From contig JAFUGY010000105.1 in the NCBI GenBank assembly GCA_017469115.1, forward strand, positions 1 to 45,431: a stretch of 45,431 bases of DNA, written 5' to 3'. This DNA is from Oscillospiraceae bacterium (GTDB taxonomy: Bacteria > Bacillota > Clostridia > Oscillospirales > Oscillospiraceae). The notes under the pieces are model-generated. The model had not been told where the DNA came from and ran no database searches. It saw nothing but the letters and a program-made list of their open reading frames with translations. The translations under genes and the position numbers were made by a program. Of the stretch, positions 36,064-43,261 are shown piece by piece. Position 1 is the stretch's first letter; each line of letters starts with the position of its first letter.

Positions 36064-36546
36064 ATGGCAATGAAAATTATCTGGGGTGCTGCCCTCACTT
36101 TTCTCGGCTGGATCGGCTATTATCTCTTTGGGCGGCAGCTCGTTTTTAATTTCAAGGTAGCGTTTTCGCTGATCCGACAGATGAATGAAACTCAGGAAGA
36201 TCTGATTGCGCCGGGTGCAAAGCGATATACGGTGATTTCCACCATTGTAATGGCAGTTTTATGCCTTGTCGTCTGTATCGTTGTTCTTCTCTTCTGCCCG
36301 CTTTACCAAAAGATCTGTTTTGCCTGCGGCATCGTCGTCTGTGCGGCCATGCTCGTTGGGAAGATTTCCCCGAATAACCGGGAAATGTTTGATTCCTTCT
36401 GCGCTGCGTATTACAAATTTGTGCCGGATGATGAGCTTCGCACGGCAATGTACAATAAAAAACCGAGCCGTATGAAGCTGCGCCTGCATGACATGGGTCT
36501 GAGCACCGCTTTCATTCCCACTTTTAAAAAAGGAGAAAACGATTGA
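36064..36546 (+). CDS. Small membrane protein of unknown function
   Basis: 160 residues. Hydrophobic helices at about 5-25, 56-76 and 80-100 are followed by a charged cytoplasmic-like tail ending in TFKKGEND. I do not recognise the family. The start at 36064 has TTGGAGG eight bases upstream, and a longer upstream frame lacks an RBS. It is alone between a good promoter and a good terminator, transcribed away from asp23, so it is a single-gene unit. Codon use resembles the neighbouring housekeeping genes, which argues for a real resident gene. Confidence 0.75.
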   Translation: MAMKIIWGAALTFLGWIGYYLFGRQLVFNFKVAFSLIRQMNETQEDLIAPGAKRYTVISTIVMAVLCLVVCIVVLLFCPLYQKICFACGIVVCAAMLVGKISPNNREMFDSFCAAYYKFVPDDELRTAMYNKKPSRMKLRLHDMGLSTAFIPTFKKGEND

Positions 36547-36570
36547 GTTTCCATCCTCGTTTTCATACCG

Positions 36571-36600
36571 CAGCCGGATTTAAAATCCGGCTGTTTTTTT
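36571..36600 (+). terminator. Intrinsic terminator
   Basis: CAGCCGGATT (36571-36580), short loop, AATCCGGCTG (36584-36593), then seven T. It lies 25 bases after the stop of the small membrane-protein gene. Confidence 0.95.
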
Positions 36601-36659
36601 ATGGAAACGCTCATTCCATCGAAGTGCACAGAATGGCGATTTGTTCAGCGTTGCCTTAG

Positions 36660-36878
36660 AAACAAAAAATCAATCAGGCTGGAGAGAAAGCAGCTGTAGC
36701 ACATGATGAGGTATTTGGTTTCGGAATATGAATTCCAATTACGAAAAATCAGGTGCGATCAGGAAAAGCTATAGCAGTTCTCAACGAAGCAAAAAAAGAG
36801 GTTTCCTCTTCTCTGCAGCATAATTACATTCCAAAACCCAAAATAATCCGATATGTGATAGGCAAACCTTCGGAATAA
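36660..36878 (+). pseudogene. Possible decayed short reading frame
   Basis: A single frame of about 73 codons is interrupted only by TGA at 36729-36731 and ends at TAA 36876. The second half reads like protein (GKAIAVLNEAKKEVSSSLQ), but no start codon with RBS is visible and I recognise no family. This may be a gene remnant or chance. The rest of the stretch 36601-36945 holds nothing I can name. Confidence 0.2.
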
Positions 36879-36945
36879 GAGGGTTTATGCAACTATACAT
36901 TCTCAAGAAGTAGGATAGGGTTGTTTCTGAACGTCGCGGAGATCA

Positions 36946-36987
36946 CTCCCTCAGTCACTTCGTGACAGCTCCCTCAGAGAGGGAGCC
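36946..36987. repeat. REP-like double hairpin (copy 2)
   Basis: GTCAC-TTC-GTGAC (36954-36966) and GCTCCCTC-AGA-GAGGGAGC (36968-36986). Bases 36952-36987 match 3251-3286 at 33 of 36 positions, with a paired compensating change in the second stem. It lies just downstream of the peptide operon terminator. Confidence 0.8.
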
Positions 36988-37002
36988 AGGGCATAAAAAC
37001 AT

Positions 37003-37047
37003 AAAAAAATAGTACAGACAGTGAGCAAATCTGACCACTATCTGTAC
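37003..37047 (-). terminator. Strong terminator of the two-peptide operon
   Basis: Minus strand: 12-base arms (37047-37036 and 37023-37012) pair fully with one G-U wobble around a 12-base loop, then TATTTTTTTATG. It begins 13 bases after the second peptide stop. Confidence 0.92.
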
Positions 37048-37059
37048 AAAGGAATTTCA

Positions 37060-37212
37060 TTACTTTTTCTCTTTCCACGATTCCTCGTACTTCTCCTGAA
37101 TATCCGAAGGAAGTCCTACATACGGGTTGTAGACGAACGGATTGTAGTCGCCGCCGACGGCTTCTTTTACTTCATGTTCATTGAGCTCTTTTGCATTTTC
37201 GAATCTTATCAT
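37060..37212 (-). CDS. Double-glycine leader peptide 2 (putative secreted peptide precursor)
   Basis: 50 residues, easily missed for its size. The leader is 21 residues and ends GG at 20-21; L10, N11, E14 and V15 sit at -12, -11, -8 and -7, as in class II bacteriocin and ComC-type leaders. The 29-residue core starts DYNPFVYNPYVGLP, with YNPxV repeated twice, and ends in a charged helix-like tail. It has no cysteine. Nine of 21 leader residues equal those of the upstream peptide at the same positions, while the cores differ. GGGAGG lies seven bases before the ATG; the preceding gene ends 15 bases upstream. Likely fate: cleavage after GG and export by a peptidase-containing ABC transporter encoded elsewhere. 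Activity unknown. Confidence 0.8.
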   Translation of the reverse strand: MIRFENAKELNEHEVKEAVGGDYNPFVYNPYVGLPSDIQEKYEESWKEKK

Positions 37213-37227
37213 TTTGGTACCTCCCTA

Positions 37228-37479
37228 TTATCTACGATCCTGAGGGAACGGAAGCGGACGTGCAGGAGCCTGCGGTGCCATAGGGGCCTTATTTCCTCTG
37301 CGGTCCTGGGGGAACGGAAGCGGACGGTCGGCATCGGGGGTTTCTTCAGGATAATGGGTAGGCAGCTGGATCAGCCATTCTACGAAGGTATCAAAAATTG
37401 TATGGTTATCATCGTAGCCGCCGGCAATCTTTGTCAGGTCCATTTCATTGAGTGCTTTTACATTTTCAAGAATTTTCAT
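37228..37479 (-). CDS. Double-glycine leader peptide 1 with duplicated RPLPFPQDRR tail
   Basis: 83 residues from the ATG at 37479, which has AAAGGAG nine bases upstream; a longer frame to 37506 has no RBS. The leader ends LNEMDLTKIAGG: L-12, N-11, D-8, L-7, I-4, G-2, G-1, an excellent match to the double-glycine consensus. The 62-residue core has two parts. Residues 22-51 carry eight acidic and no basic residues, with an aromatic/hydrophobic patch (FDTFVEWLIQLP). Residues 52-83 carry nine prolines and net charge about +5, with RPLPFPQDRR at 52-61 and again at 74-83. No cysteine, so not a lanthipeptide. It could be a bacteriocin, signal or other RiPP precursor; the acidic part might mask the basic tail. 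No processing genes adjoin. Confidence 0.8.
   Translation of the reverse strand: MKILENVKALNEMDLTKIAGGYDDNHTIFDTFVEWLIQLPTHYPEETPDADRPLPFPQDRRGNKAPMAPQAPARPLPFPQDRR
37231..37326 (-). repeat. 30-bp direct repeat inside peptide gene 1
   Basis: Bases 37231-37260 and 37297-37326 agree at 27 of 30 positions and encode the two RPLPFPQDRR blocks exactly. All three differences are A/G changes at codon positions that leave the residues unchanged, showing an internal duplication kept at protein level. Confidence 0.95.
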
Positions 37480-37558
37480 TTTTTTAATCTCCTTTGTTTT
37501 TTTCATTTGTTTTATTCAGCCTCATGGGCTGATTTGTTTTTCTCTTGATTACGTGCAC

Positions 37559-37567
37559 AGTATAGCA
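37559..37567 (-). promoter_or_regulatory. Extended -10 promoter of the two-peptide operon
   Basis: Minus strand: TGC-TATACT, with no clear -35 box, about 80 bases before the first peptide gene. A small hairpin (CAGCC-TCATG-GGCTG, 37517-37531) lies in the leader. A perfect GCGAAGC-GTA-GCTTCGC palindrome (37596-37612) lies 29 bases upstream, where an activator or repressor could bind. Confidence 0.6.
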
Positions 37568-37655
37568 CGGGGAATATCACAGAAGTGTCACAGGAGCGAA
37601 GCGTAGCTTCGCAGGGGTCAGGGGGTAGGATGTAGTGGGTAGAGACCTCATCCGT

Positions 37656-37693
37656 CAGCCCGAATGGGCTGCCACCTTCTCCACCGGAGAAGG
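37656..37693. repeat. REP-like double hairpin upstream of the peptide operon
   Basis: CAGCCC-GAAT-GGGCTG (37656-37671) and CCTTCTCC-ACC-GGAGAAGG (37675-37693), both perfect. The layout, two hairpins a few bases apart, mirrors the copies at 3251 and 36952, though the sequence differs. It may be a second class of the same kind of element. Confidence 0.7.
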
Positions 37694-37781
37694 CTTATAA
37701 GGTTATATAAGGAAATCATTGGGAAAGAGGAAGCGGAGGCAGAATATAAAAAAAGCCATCCATATCAGGATGACCTGTTTT

Positions 37782-37829
37782 ACTTTTCAGGGGGCGGAAT
37801 AGAGAACCGTCCCCTGTTCCACTTTTCAG
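37782..37829. repeat. Hairpin flanked by 9-bp direct repeats
   Basis: ACTTTTCAG occurs at 37782-37790 and 37821-37829. Between them GGGGGCGG (37790-37797) and CCGTCCCC (37807-37814) pair with one wobble. It abuts the stop of the H1-like gene and lacks a T run. GGGGACGG-type hairpins are common as dispersed elements in gut Clostridia, so a REP-type element is likelier than a terminator. The stretch 37694-37781 holds nothing I recognise. Confidence 0.5.
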
Positions 37830-38492
37830 TTACTTCAGCAAGCCCATGAGGAGGGATGCGAGGCCGCCGGAATTGGAAGCATCGTCATCGGATGCGGGAG
37901 CTGCATTGCCGGCGTTTGACGCCATGCCGGAGAGAAGCGAGCCCAGGAGACCGCCGTTATTATTGGCCTGCCCGCCGGAAGCACCGCCTGCATTGGCCAG
38001 AAGAGCACCAAGAATGCCGCCGTCGTTCCCGGCAGCAGAGGAAGCCTGCTGCGGCTGCTGATTCTGCACGCCTGCAAGGGCGGTCAGAAGAGAAACGAGA
38101 GGACTGGCAGCTTCCTCATTATTCCGGGTGAGAAGAGCGAGAGCGGCGTCCTTCGTCTCCTGATCGGCTGAGCGATACGCTTCGACCAGCTTTTTTTCAG
38201 CGGCCGTCAGCTTCAGGGAAGAGGCGGAAGAATTTGATGCTGCCGTGGAGGCAGGCTTGCTTGCAGAAGAAACAGCGGGCTTTTTCGCCGAGGAGGAAGC
38301 TGCGGGCTTTTTCGCTGCTGAAGAAGTTTTGGTTTCCGTTTTCGCTGCAGAAGAAGATGTTGGCTTTTTCGCGGAAGAAGAGGCTGCCGGTTTTTTGGCT
38401 GCAGCGGATGTTGCAGGCTTTTTGGCAGTTGCGGTTGTTTTGGTCTCTGTTTTCTTTGCGGCAGAAGAGGAAGATACTTTTTTCGTAGCCAT
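37830..38492 (-). CDS. Histone-H1-like Lys/Ala/Ser-rich protein
   Basis: 220 residues. Residues 1-95 consist of imperfect AKKPAASSSAKKP-type repeats, strongly basic and disordered, like bacterial H1-like DNA-binding tails. A helical stretch (about 95-125, LTAAEKKLVEAYRSADQETKDAALALL) follows. The end is rich in Gly/Ala/Asn/Leu with repeated GGLLGSLL and GGLASLLMGLL blocks that may oligomerise. The function is unknown; a nucleoid-associated or RNA-binding role is inferred only from composition. GGAG precedes the ATG. It lies 13 bases after the chromate transporter pair, so it may share their transcript. Composition makes homology searches unreliable. Confidence 0.7.
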   Translation of the reverse strand: MATKKVSSSSAAKKTETKTTATAKKPATSAAAKKPAASSSAKKPTSSSAAKTETKTSSAAKKPAASSSAKKPAVSSASKPASTAASNSSASSLKLTAAEKKLVEAYRSADQETKDAALALLTRNNEEAASPLVSLLTALAGVQNQQPQQASSAAGNDGGILGALLANAGGASGGQANNNGGLLGSLLSGMASNAGNAAPASDDDASNSGGLASLLMGLLK

Positions 38493-38505
38493 TTCTTATT
38501 CTCCT

Positions 38506-39081
38506 TTAAAATTTGAATAAAATACCGACAAGGGCAGAAGCAAGGATAAAGAAAATGGGATGAAGCTTTTTCACCGCTTTTACACCGCGGGTCAGGACGA
38601 GAAGAACAACGGCAAGGAGAATCGCCTTGAGATTCAGCGCATCGAGCAAAACATGTGTTTCGGCATAGCGATCGAGCGTGAAAAGGGCAATTTTCACAAC
38701 GAGGAGACCCGCTGCCGCAATCAGCCCGACGCTGCAGGGGCGCAAGCCGTAAAACGCCGAATCAACATATTTGTTGGTGCGGAACTTTTCGAGAATGCGG
38801 GCAATGATCAGGATGACAATGACGCTCGGCGTAACAAGACCGATGGTGGCAATGATGCTGCCCGGAATGCCCGCTGTGGTGAAGCCCACATAGGTTGCCA
38901 TGTTCACACCGATGGGACCGGGAGTAGACTCGGAAACCGCAATCATATCGGCAAGCTGCTCGGTTGTAAACCAGCCCTGCGTTGCCGACATGCGATAGAG
39001 GAAAGGCAACGTTGCCATGCCCCCGCCGACGGAGAACAGGCCGGTTTTAAAAAATTCCCAGAAGAGAGTGAGCAAAATCAT
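38506..39081 (-). CDS. Chromate transporter family subunit (second half)
   Basis: 191 residues with about five or six membrane helices. FSVGGGMATLPFLYRM and ESTPGPIGVNMATYVGF are the CHR family repeats. Short-chain CHR proteins work as pairs, each forming half of the transporter, with opposite topology. The start overlaps the partner's stop by four bases (ATGA). Chromate is a lab substrate; the natural anion in gut anaerobes is unknown. Confidence 0.9.
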   Translation of the reverse strand: MILLTLFWEFFKTGLFSVGGGMATLPFLYRMSATQGWFTTEQLADMIAVSESTPGPIGVNMATYVGFTTAGIPGSIIATIGLVTPSVIVILIIARILEKFRTNKYVDSAFYGLRPCSVGLIAAAGLLVVKIALFTLDRYAETHVLLDALNLKAILLAVVLLVLTRGVKAVKKLHPIFFILASALVGILFKF

Positions 39082-39632
39082 TTTCCGCGCACCCCCAGAT
39101 TCGTCAGAAGGATGCCGGCAACGGCACTGATGACCACAAGAATCACCGGTGAGACACCGAAGAAGAAGGAACAGACCAGCACCAGCAGAAAGATGACAAA
39201 GGCAGCCTTGTCGATGACAGCGCTTTTAAAGAGCTTGACGACCGAGTTGAAAATCAGAACGCACACGCAGACGCGAATGCCGGCAAAGGCGCTTTTCACA
39301 GCGGGAATATGGGCAAAATTGGTAAGGATGCCCGCAATGACCGTGATGATGACAACAGACGGGAAAATAACACCGAGGGTGGCGATGATGCCGCCGATGG
39401 TACCGGCGAGCTTGTTGCCGATAAAGGTTGCCGTATTGACGGCAATGACGCCGGGCGTACACTGACCGACGGCATAATAGTCCATCAGCTCTTCATTGGT
39501 AGCCCAGGAGCGCTTATCGATGAGTTCCCTCTCCAGAATGGGAATCATGGCGTAACCGCCGCCGAAGGTCATCACCCCGACTTTGGCAAAGGCTATAAAC
39601 AACTCCAAAAGATTGACGCGGGATTTGCTCAT
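39078..39632 (-). CDS. Chromate transporter family subunit (first half)
   Basis: 184 residues. FAKVGVMTFGGGYAMIPILERELI and GQCTPGVIAVNTATFIG are the CHR signatures, similar in plan to the partner encoded immediately downstream. With it, the protein should form a heterodimeric anion transporter driven by the membrane gradient. Its ATG overlaps the stop of the phosphoglucomutase gene by four bases, so the three are cotranslated, although no functional link is known. Confidence 0.9.
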   Translation of the reverse strand: MSKSRVNLLELFIAFAKVGVMTFGGGYAMIPILERELIDKRSWATNEELMDYYAVGQCTPGVIAVNTATFIGNKLAGTIGGIIATLGVIFPSVVIITVIAGILTNFAHIPAVKSAFAGIRVCVCVLIFNSVVKLFKSAVIDKAAFVIFLLVLVCSFFFGVSPVILVVISAVAGILLTNLGVRGK

Positions 39633-41359
39633 TTGCCGAGTTCCTCCGCATAGCCTTCATAACGGGAGATTTTTTCTCTGCAGGCTGCCTCATCGGCACC
39701 GCGGACGAGAAGGTAGATTTTGATTTTCGGCTCCGTACCGGACGGACGGATGATAAACGTGCAGCCGTCAGCCAGCTCGAAATAGAGGACGTTGGAACCC
39801 TTCATGGGGCTATAGTCAACCCTGCCGAGCCCGGCAACATAAATGCTGCCGTCGAGATAGTCACGGGAGCGGATGACGGTTTCCCCGGCAATTTTTTCCG
39901 GCATGGCGTTACGTAGGCTCTCCATGAGGGCACGCATCTTTTCAAGGCCGTCAACCCCGGGCATGACGAGATTGAGGGTTTTTTCCATAAACCAGCCGTA
40001 CTTTTCATAGAGATCATGCATGGCGTCGAGAAGCGTCATCCCCTGCTTGTAATAAAACGCTGCCATTTCTGCAACGAGCATGGAAGCCGTGACGGCGTCT
40101 TTATCGCGGACATAATCCCCCGCCATATAGCCGTAGCTCTCTTCATAGGCGAAGATATACTTCCAGGTGCCGGCGGCTTCCCAGGAAGCAACGCGTTCTG
40201 CCATGAATTTAAAGCCGGTGAAGGTATCTTCAAAATGGACATTGTTTTCTTCACAGACAACGCGCGCCATACCGGTTGTGACGATGCTTGCAACCGCACC
40301 GGCGTTTTCTGGCAGAGTGCCGGCTTCTTTCCGGGCGCGGATGATATAATCGAGCAGGAGGACACCGAGCTGGTTGCCGGTGATGGTGACATAGTTGCCC
40401 TCCGGATCGCGAACCATGGTGCCGATGCGATCGGAATCAGGGTCGGTGCCGATGATGAGGTCACTCCCGACTTTTTTGGCGAGATCAACCGCGAGATAAA
40501 ACCCTTCGGGGTTTTCGGGGTTGGGGCTCACAACGGTGGGGAAATTGCCATCGATGACCATCTGCTCTTCCACTGGATAGAGATGTTTGATGCCGAGACG
40601 ACGGAGCGCTTCCGGCACAAGCTTGTATCCGCAGCCGTGGAACGGCGTATAGACAATTTTAAACTGATCCGCTACCTCAGAGACCACCTGCTTGTTGATG
40701 GCCTGGGAGAGCACGCAGTTGAGAAACAGCTCATCGGTTTCCTCCCCGATCAGTTCAATTTTGCCTTCGGCAAGGGCAATGTCATAATCAACCGTTTGAT
40801 AGCAGTTGAAAATATCCGTTTCGGCCATGCGCTTGGCAATGGCCTCGGCTTTCTGGGGCGGGAGCTGTGCGCCGTCGGACCAGTAGACCTTATAGCCGTT
40901 ATATTCTTTCGGATTGTGGCTGGCGGTGATATTCAGGCCGGCCGTTGTGCCGTAATGAATAATGGCGAAGCTGAGCTCAGGCGTGGGGCGGAGCGCATCA
41001 AAAAGGCGGACGTGAATGCCGTTTGCTGCCATCACGCAGGCAGCTTCTTCGGCAAAGAGGCGGCTGTTGAGGCGGCAGTCATGCGCGATGGCAATGCCCT
41101 TTTGCATGGCTTCTTTCCCCTCGGCACAGATTACATCGGCAAAGGCCTGAGTTGCATGGCGGATGATGTGGATGTTCATGTTGTGAAGACCCACCTTCAT
41201 GGTGCCGCGAAGGCCGGCCGTCCCGAACTCCAGAGGCGCAAAAAAGCGGTTTTTGATTTCGTTTTCGTCTTCGGAAATGGCATCGAGCTCGCTCCATTCC
41301 TCCTCGGTAAGGCTCGGGCTGTCCAGCCACTTCTGATATTCGTCCATATAAAAACTCAT
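39629..41359 (-). CDS. Phosphoglucomutase/phosphomannomutase (PgcA-like)
   Basis: 576 residues, the long Bacillus PgcA type. Catalytic serine in GLNITASHNPKEYNGYK, metal loop GTDPDSDRIG, sugar-binding FAYEESYGYMAGD and phosphate-binding FIIRPSGTEPKIKIY: all four family motifs are present. It interconverts glucose 1- and 6-phosphate, feeding UDP-glucose and cell-wall polymer synthesis. RBS GAAGGA is far from optimal. rlmH ends 22 bases upstream. Confidence 0.95.
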   Translation of the reverse strand: MSFYMDEYQKWLDSPSLTEEEWSELDAISEDENEIKNRFFAPLEFGTAGLRGTMKVGLHNMNIHIIRHATQAFADVICAEGKEAMQKGIAIAHDCRLNSRLFAEEAACVMAANGIHVRLFDALRPTPELSFAIIHYGTTAGLNITASHNPKEYNGYKVYWSDGAQLPPQKAEAIAKRMAETDIFNCYQTVDYDIALAEGKIELIGEETDELFLNCVLSQAINKQVVSEVADQFKIVYTPFHGCGYKLVPEALRRLGIKHLYPVEEQMVIDGNFPTVVSPNPENPEGFYLAVDLAKKVGSDLIIGTDPDSDRIGTMVRDPEGNYVTITGNQLGVLLLDYIIRARKEAGTLPENAGAVASIVTTGMARVVCEENNVHFEDTFTGFKFMAERVASWEAAGTWKYIFAYEESYGYMAGDYVRDKDAVTASMLVAEMAAFYYKQGMTLLDAMHDLYEKYGWFMEKTLNLVMPGVDGLEKMRALMESLRNAMPEKIAGETVIRSRDYLDGSIYVAGLGRVDYSPMKGSNVLYFELADGCTFIIRPSGTEPKIKIYLLVRGADEAACREKISRYEGYAEELGK

Positions 41360-41381
41360 GGCACAAATCCTTCTTTCTTTT

Positions 41382-41864
41382 TTATTTATGATAGGATGAA
41401 CCTTCGTTGATTTTAAAACCGCGGTAGATCTGCTCTGCCAACATCACGCGGGCAAGATGATGGGGAAACGTCATATCCGACATGGAAAGACGGAGATCGG
41501 CAGAACGCTTGATTTTATCCGAGAGGCCGTAAGACGAGCCGATGACAAAGCAAAGCTTCGGTTTTCCGGAATCTTCCCTTGCGCGAATGACGGCAGCAAT
41601 ATCTTCGCTGGATAACTTTTTTCCTTCAACGCACAGAGCCACAACATAACTGCCCTGTGGTATATTTTTTACCACAAGATCTGCTTCCTTGTCAAGAGCT
41701 GAGGTGATTTCTGCTTCGGATGGTTTGTCTGAAAGACGGATTTCCGTTAATTCGGCAACTTCAAAGCGGCAATAAGCCCCAAGACGCTTGGCATATTCGG
41801 CAAACGCATCGATATAGAATTTTTCCCGAAGGCGGCCGACACAGATGAGTTTGACAGATAACAT
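41382..41864 (-). CDS. rlmH: 23S rRNA (pseudouridine1915-N3)-methyltransferase RlmH
   Basis: 160 residues, matching the usual 159. The SPOUT fold shows LCFVIGSSYGLSD and the C-terminal SMSDMTFPHHLARVMLAEQIYRGFKI, which ends in the family's xxYHK. It methylates pseudouridine 1915 in helix 69 as a homodimer. I start at the ATG at 41864; GGGGTGA is a weak RBS, and the longer frame would run back through the murA terminator. Confidence 0.96.
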   Translation of the reverse strand: MLSVKLICVGRLREKFYIDAFAEYAKRLGAYCRFEVAELTEIRLSDKPSEAEITSALDKEADLVVKNIPQGSYVVALCVEGKKLSSEDIAAVIRAREDSGKPKLCFVIGSSYGLSDKIKRSADLRLSMSDMTFPHHLARVMLAEQIYRGFKINEGSSYHK

Positions 41865-41882
41865 ATCATTTTCACCCCAAAC

Positions 41883-41907
41883 AAAAAAGGGTGCCGGAAA
41901 GCACCCT
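41883..41907 (-). terminator. Intrinsic terminator of murA
   Basis: Minus strand: AGGGTGC (41907-41901), 6-base loop, GCACCCT (41894-41888), then TTTTTT. It lies only 19 bases before the rlmH start, so rlmH may depend on readthrough or an internal promoter in murA. Confidence 0.9.
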
Positions 41908-41925
41908 GGAATTTTCAAATTCAGT

Positions 41926-43248
41926 TCAGCCGGCGATGGTGATTCTCGCCGGGGCATCCTCGCGGTCGGGGAACCAGACCGCTGAAATATCTGCACCGAG
42001 GCGTTTCAGTTTGCCGACAAAGTCTTCATATCCACGTTCAATATAATGAACGTCTTCAATGACGGTTTCGCCTTCGGCACAAAGACCCGCAATGACCATT
42101 GCAGCGCCTGCGCGGAGGTCACATGCCATGACAGGCGCACCTGTCAGAGATTCAACGCCCTGAATGATGCAGACTTTGCCTTCGACATGGATGTCTGCAC
42201 CCATTTTCTGCAGTTCCTGCGCGTATTTGAAACGGTTATCATAAATGCCTTCGGTGATGACAGAGGTTCCGTTCGCCATGGTGAGCAGAACCGCCATCTG
42301 AGGCTGCATATCCGTCGGGAAGCCGGGATACGGCATAGTTTTAATGTTGGTTTTATGAAGGTTGGAAGCACCTTTTACCAGAACGGCGTCTTCGTACTTC
42401 TGGACGATGGTACCGGTTTCGCGGAGCTTGTCGCTGATGCATTCCAGATGCTTGGGAATGACGTTGCGAATCAGCACTTCGCCACCGGTTGCAGCGGCTG
42501 CCACCATGTAGGTGCCCGCTTCGATCTGGTCAGGAATCACGGCATAGGTGCCGCCGTGGAGTTTTTCGACACCCTGAATTTTAATGGTGTCGGTTCCTGC
42601 ACCACGGACATCAGCGCCCATGGAGTTGAGGAAGTTTGCAAGGTCAACGATATGCGGCTCACGGGCTGCGTTTTCGATGATCGTTCTCCCGGAGGCAAGG
42701 ACCGCTGCCAGAATAATGTTGATAGTAGCACCTACCGAAACCTTGTCGAGATAGACTTTGGAGCCATGCATTTTACCATCCCGTGCAGAGGCATAGACAA
42801 AGCCGTGCTGAATGGAAACATCGGCCCCGAGAGCTTCCATCCCTTTGATATGCTGGTCAATCGGGCGCTCGCCGAAATTGCAGCCGCCGGGCATCGTCGT
42901 CTTCGAAACACCGAAACGACCCAGCATGGCGCCGATCAGATAGTAAGATGCGCGAATTTTGCGCATCAGATCAAAAGGAGTATCGCGGAAAGAGACATTG
43001 GTGCAGTCGATATCGACTGTCGTGCGATTTACAAAACGAACCTTTGCTCCGAGCTCAGAGACAATGGTGAGAAGCATATCGGTGTCGCTGATGTGAGGCA
43101 TATTTTCGATGCGGCATACTCCATCCACGAGGAGAGCTGCAGGAATCATTGCCACGGCTGCATTTTTGGCTCCGCTGATGACTACTTCACCTTTCAACGG
43201 CGTGCCGCCATTAATGACATATCCGTATCGTTCCAAAGGAAACACCAC
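41926..43248 (-). CDS. murA: UDP-N-acetylglucosamine 1-carboxyvinyltransferase MurA
   Basis: 440 residues in two inverse alpha/beta domains. VISGAKNAAVAMIPAALL and the active-site loop PGGCNFGERPIDQHIKG, with the cysteine that fosfomycin attacks, are intact. Later TDMQPQMAVLL and DLRAGAAMVIAGL are also typical. It starts peptidoglycan synthesis by adding enolpyruvate to UDP-GlcNAc. The called GTG at 43248 has no clear RBS; a TTG at 43236 would give MERYGYVINGG, a more usual N-terminus. Own extended -10 promoter and terminator. Confidence 0.97.
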   Translation of the reverse strand: MVFPLERYGYVINGGTPLKGEVVISGAKNAAVAMIPAALLVDGVCRIENMPHISDTDMLLTIVSELGAKVRFVNRTTVDIDCTNVSFRDTPFDLMRKIRASYYLIGAMLGRFGVSKTTMPGGCNFGERPIDQHIKGMEALGADVSIQHGFVYASARDGKMHGSKVYLDKVSVGATINIILAAVLASGRTIIENAAREPHIVDLANFLNSMGADVRGAGTDTIKIQGVEKLHGGTYAVIPDQIEAGTYMVAAAATGGEVLIRNVIPKHLECISDKLRETGTIVQKYEDAVLVKGASNLHKTNIKTMPYPGFPTDMQPQMAVLLTMANGTSVITEGIYDNRFKYAQELQKMGADIHVEGKVCIIQGVESLTGAPVMACDLRAGAAMVIAGLCAEGETVIEDVHYIERGYEDFVGKLKRLGADISAVWFPDREDAPARITIAG

Positions 43249-43261
43249 CCAAGTACTTTAT

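Noticed and set aside
37060-37479. Lanthipeptide or sactipeptide precursors
   Set aside because: Neither core contains cysteine and no LanB/C/M or radical-SAM gene is adjacent.
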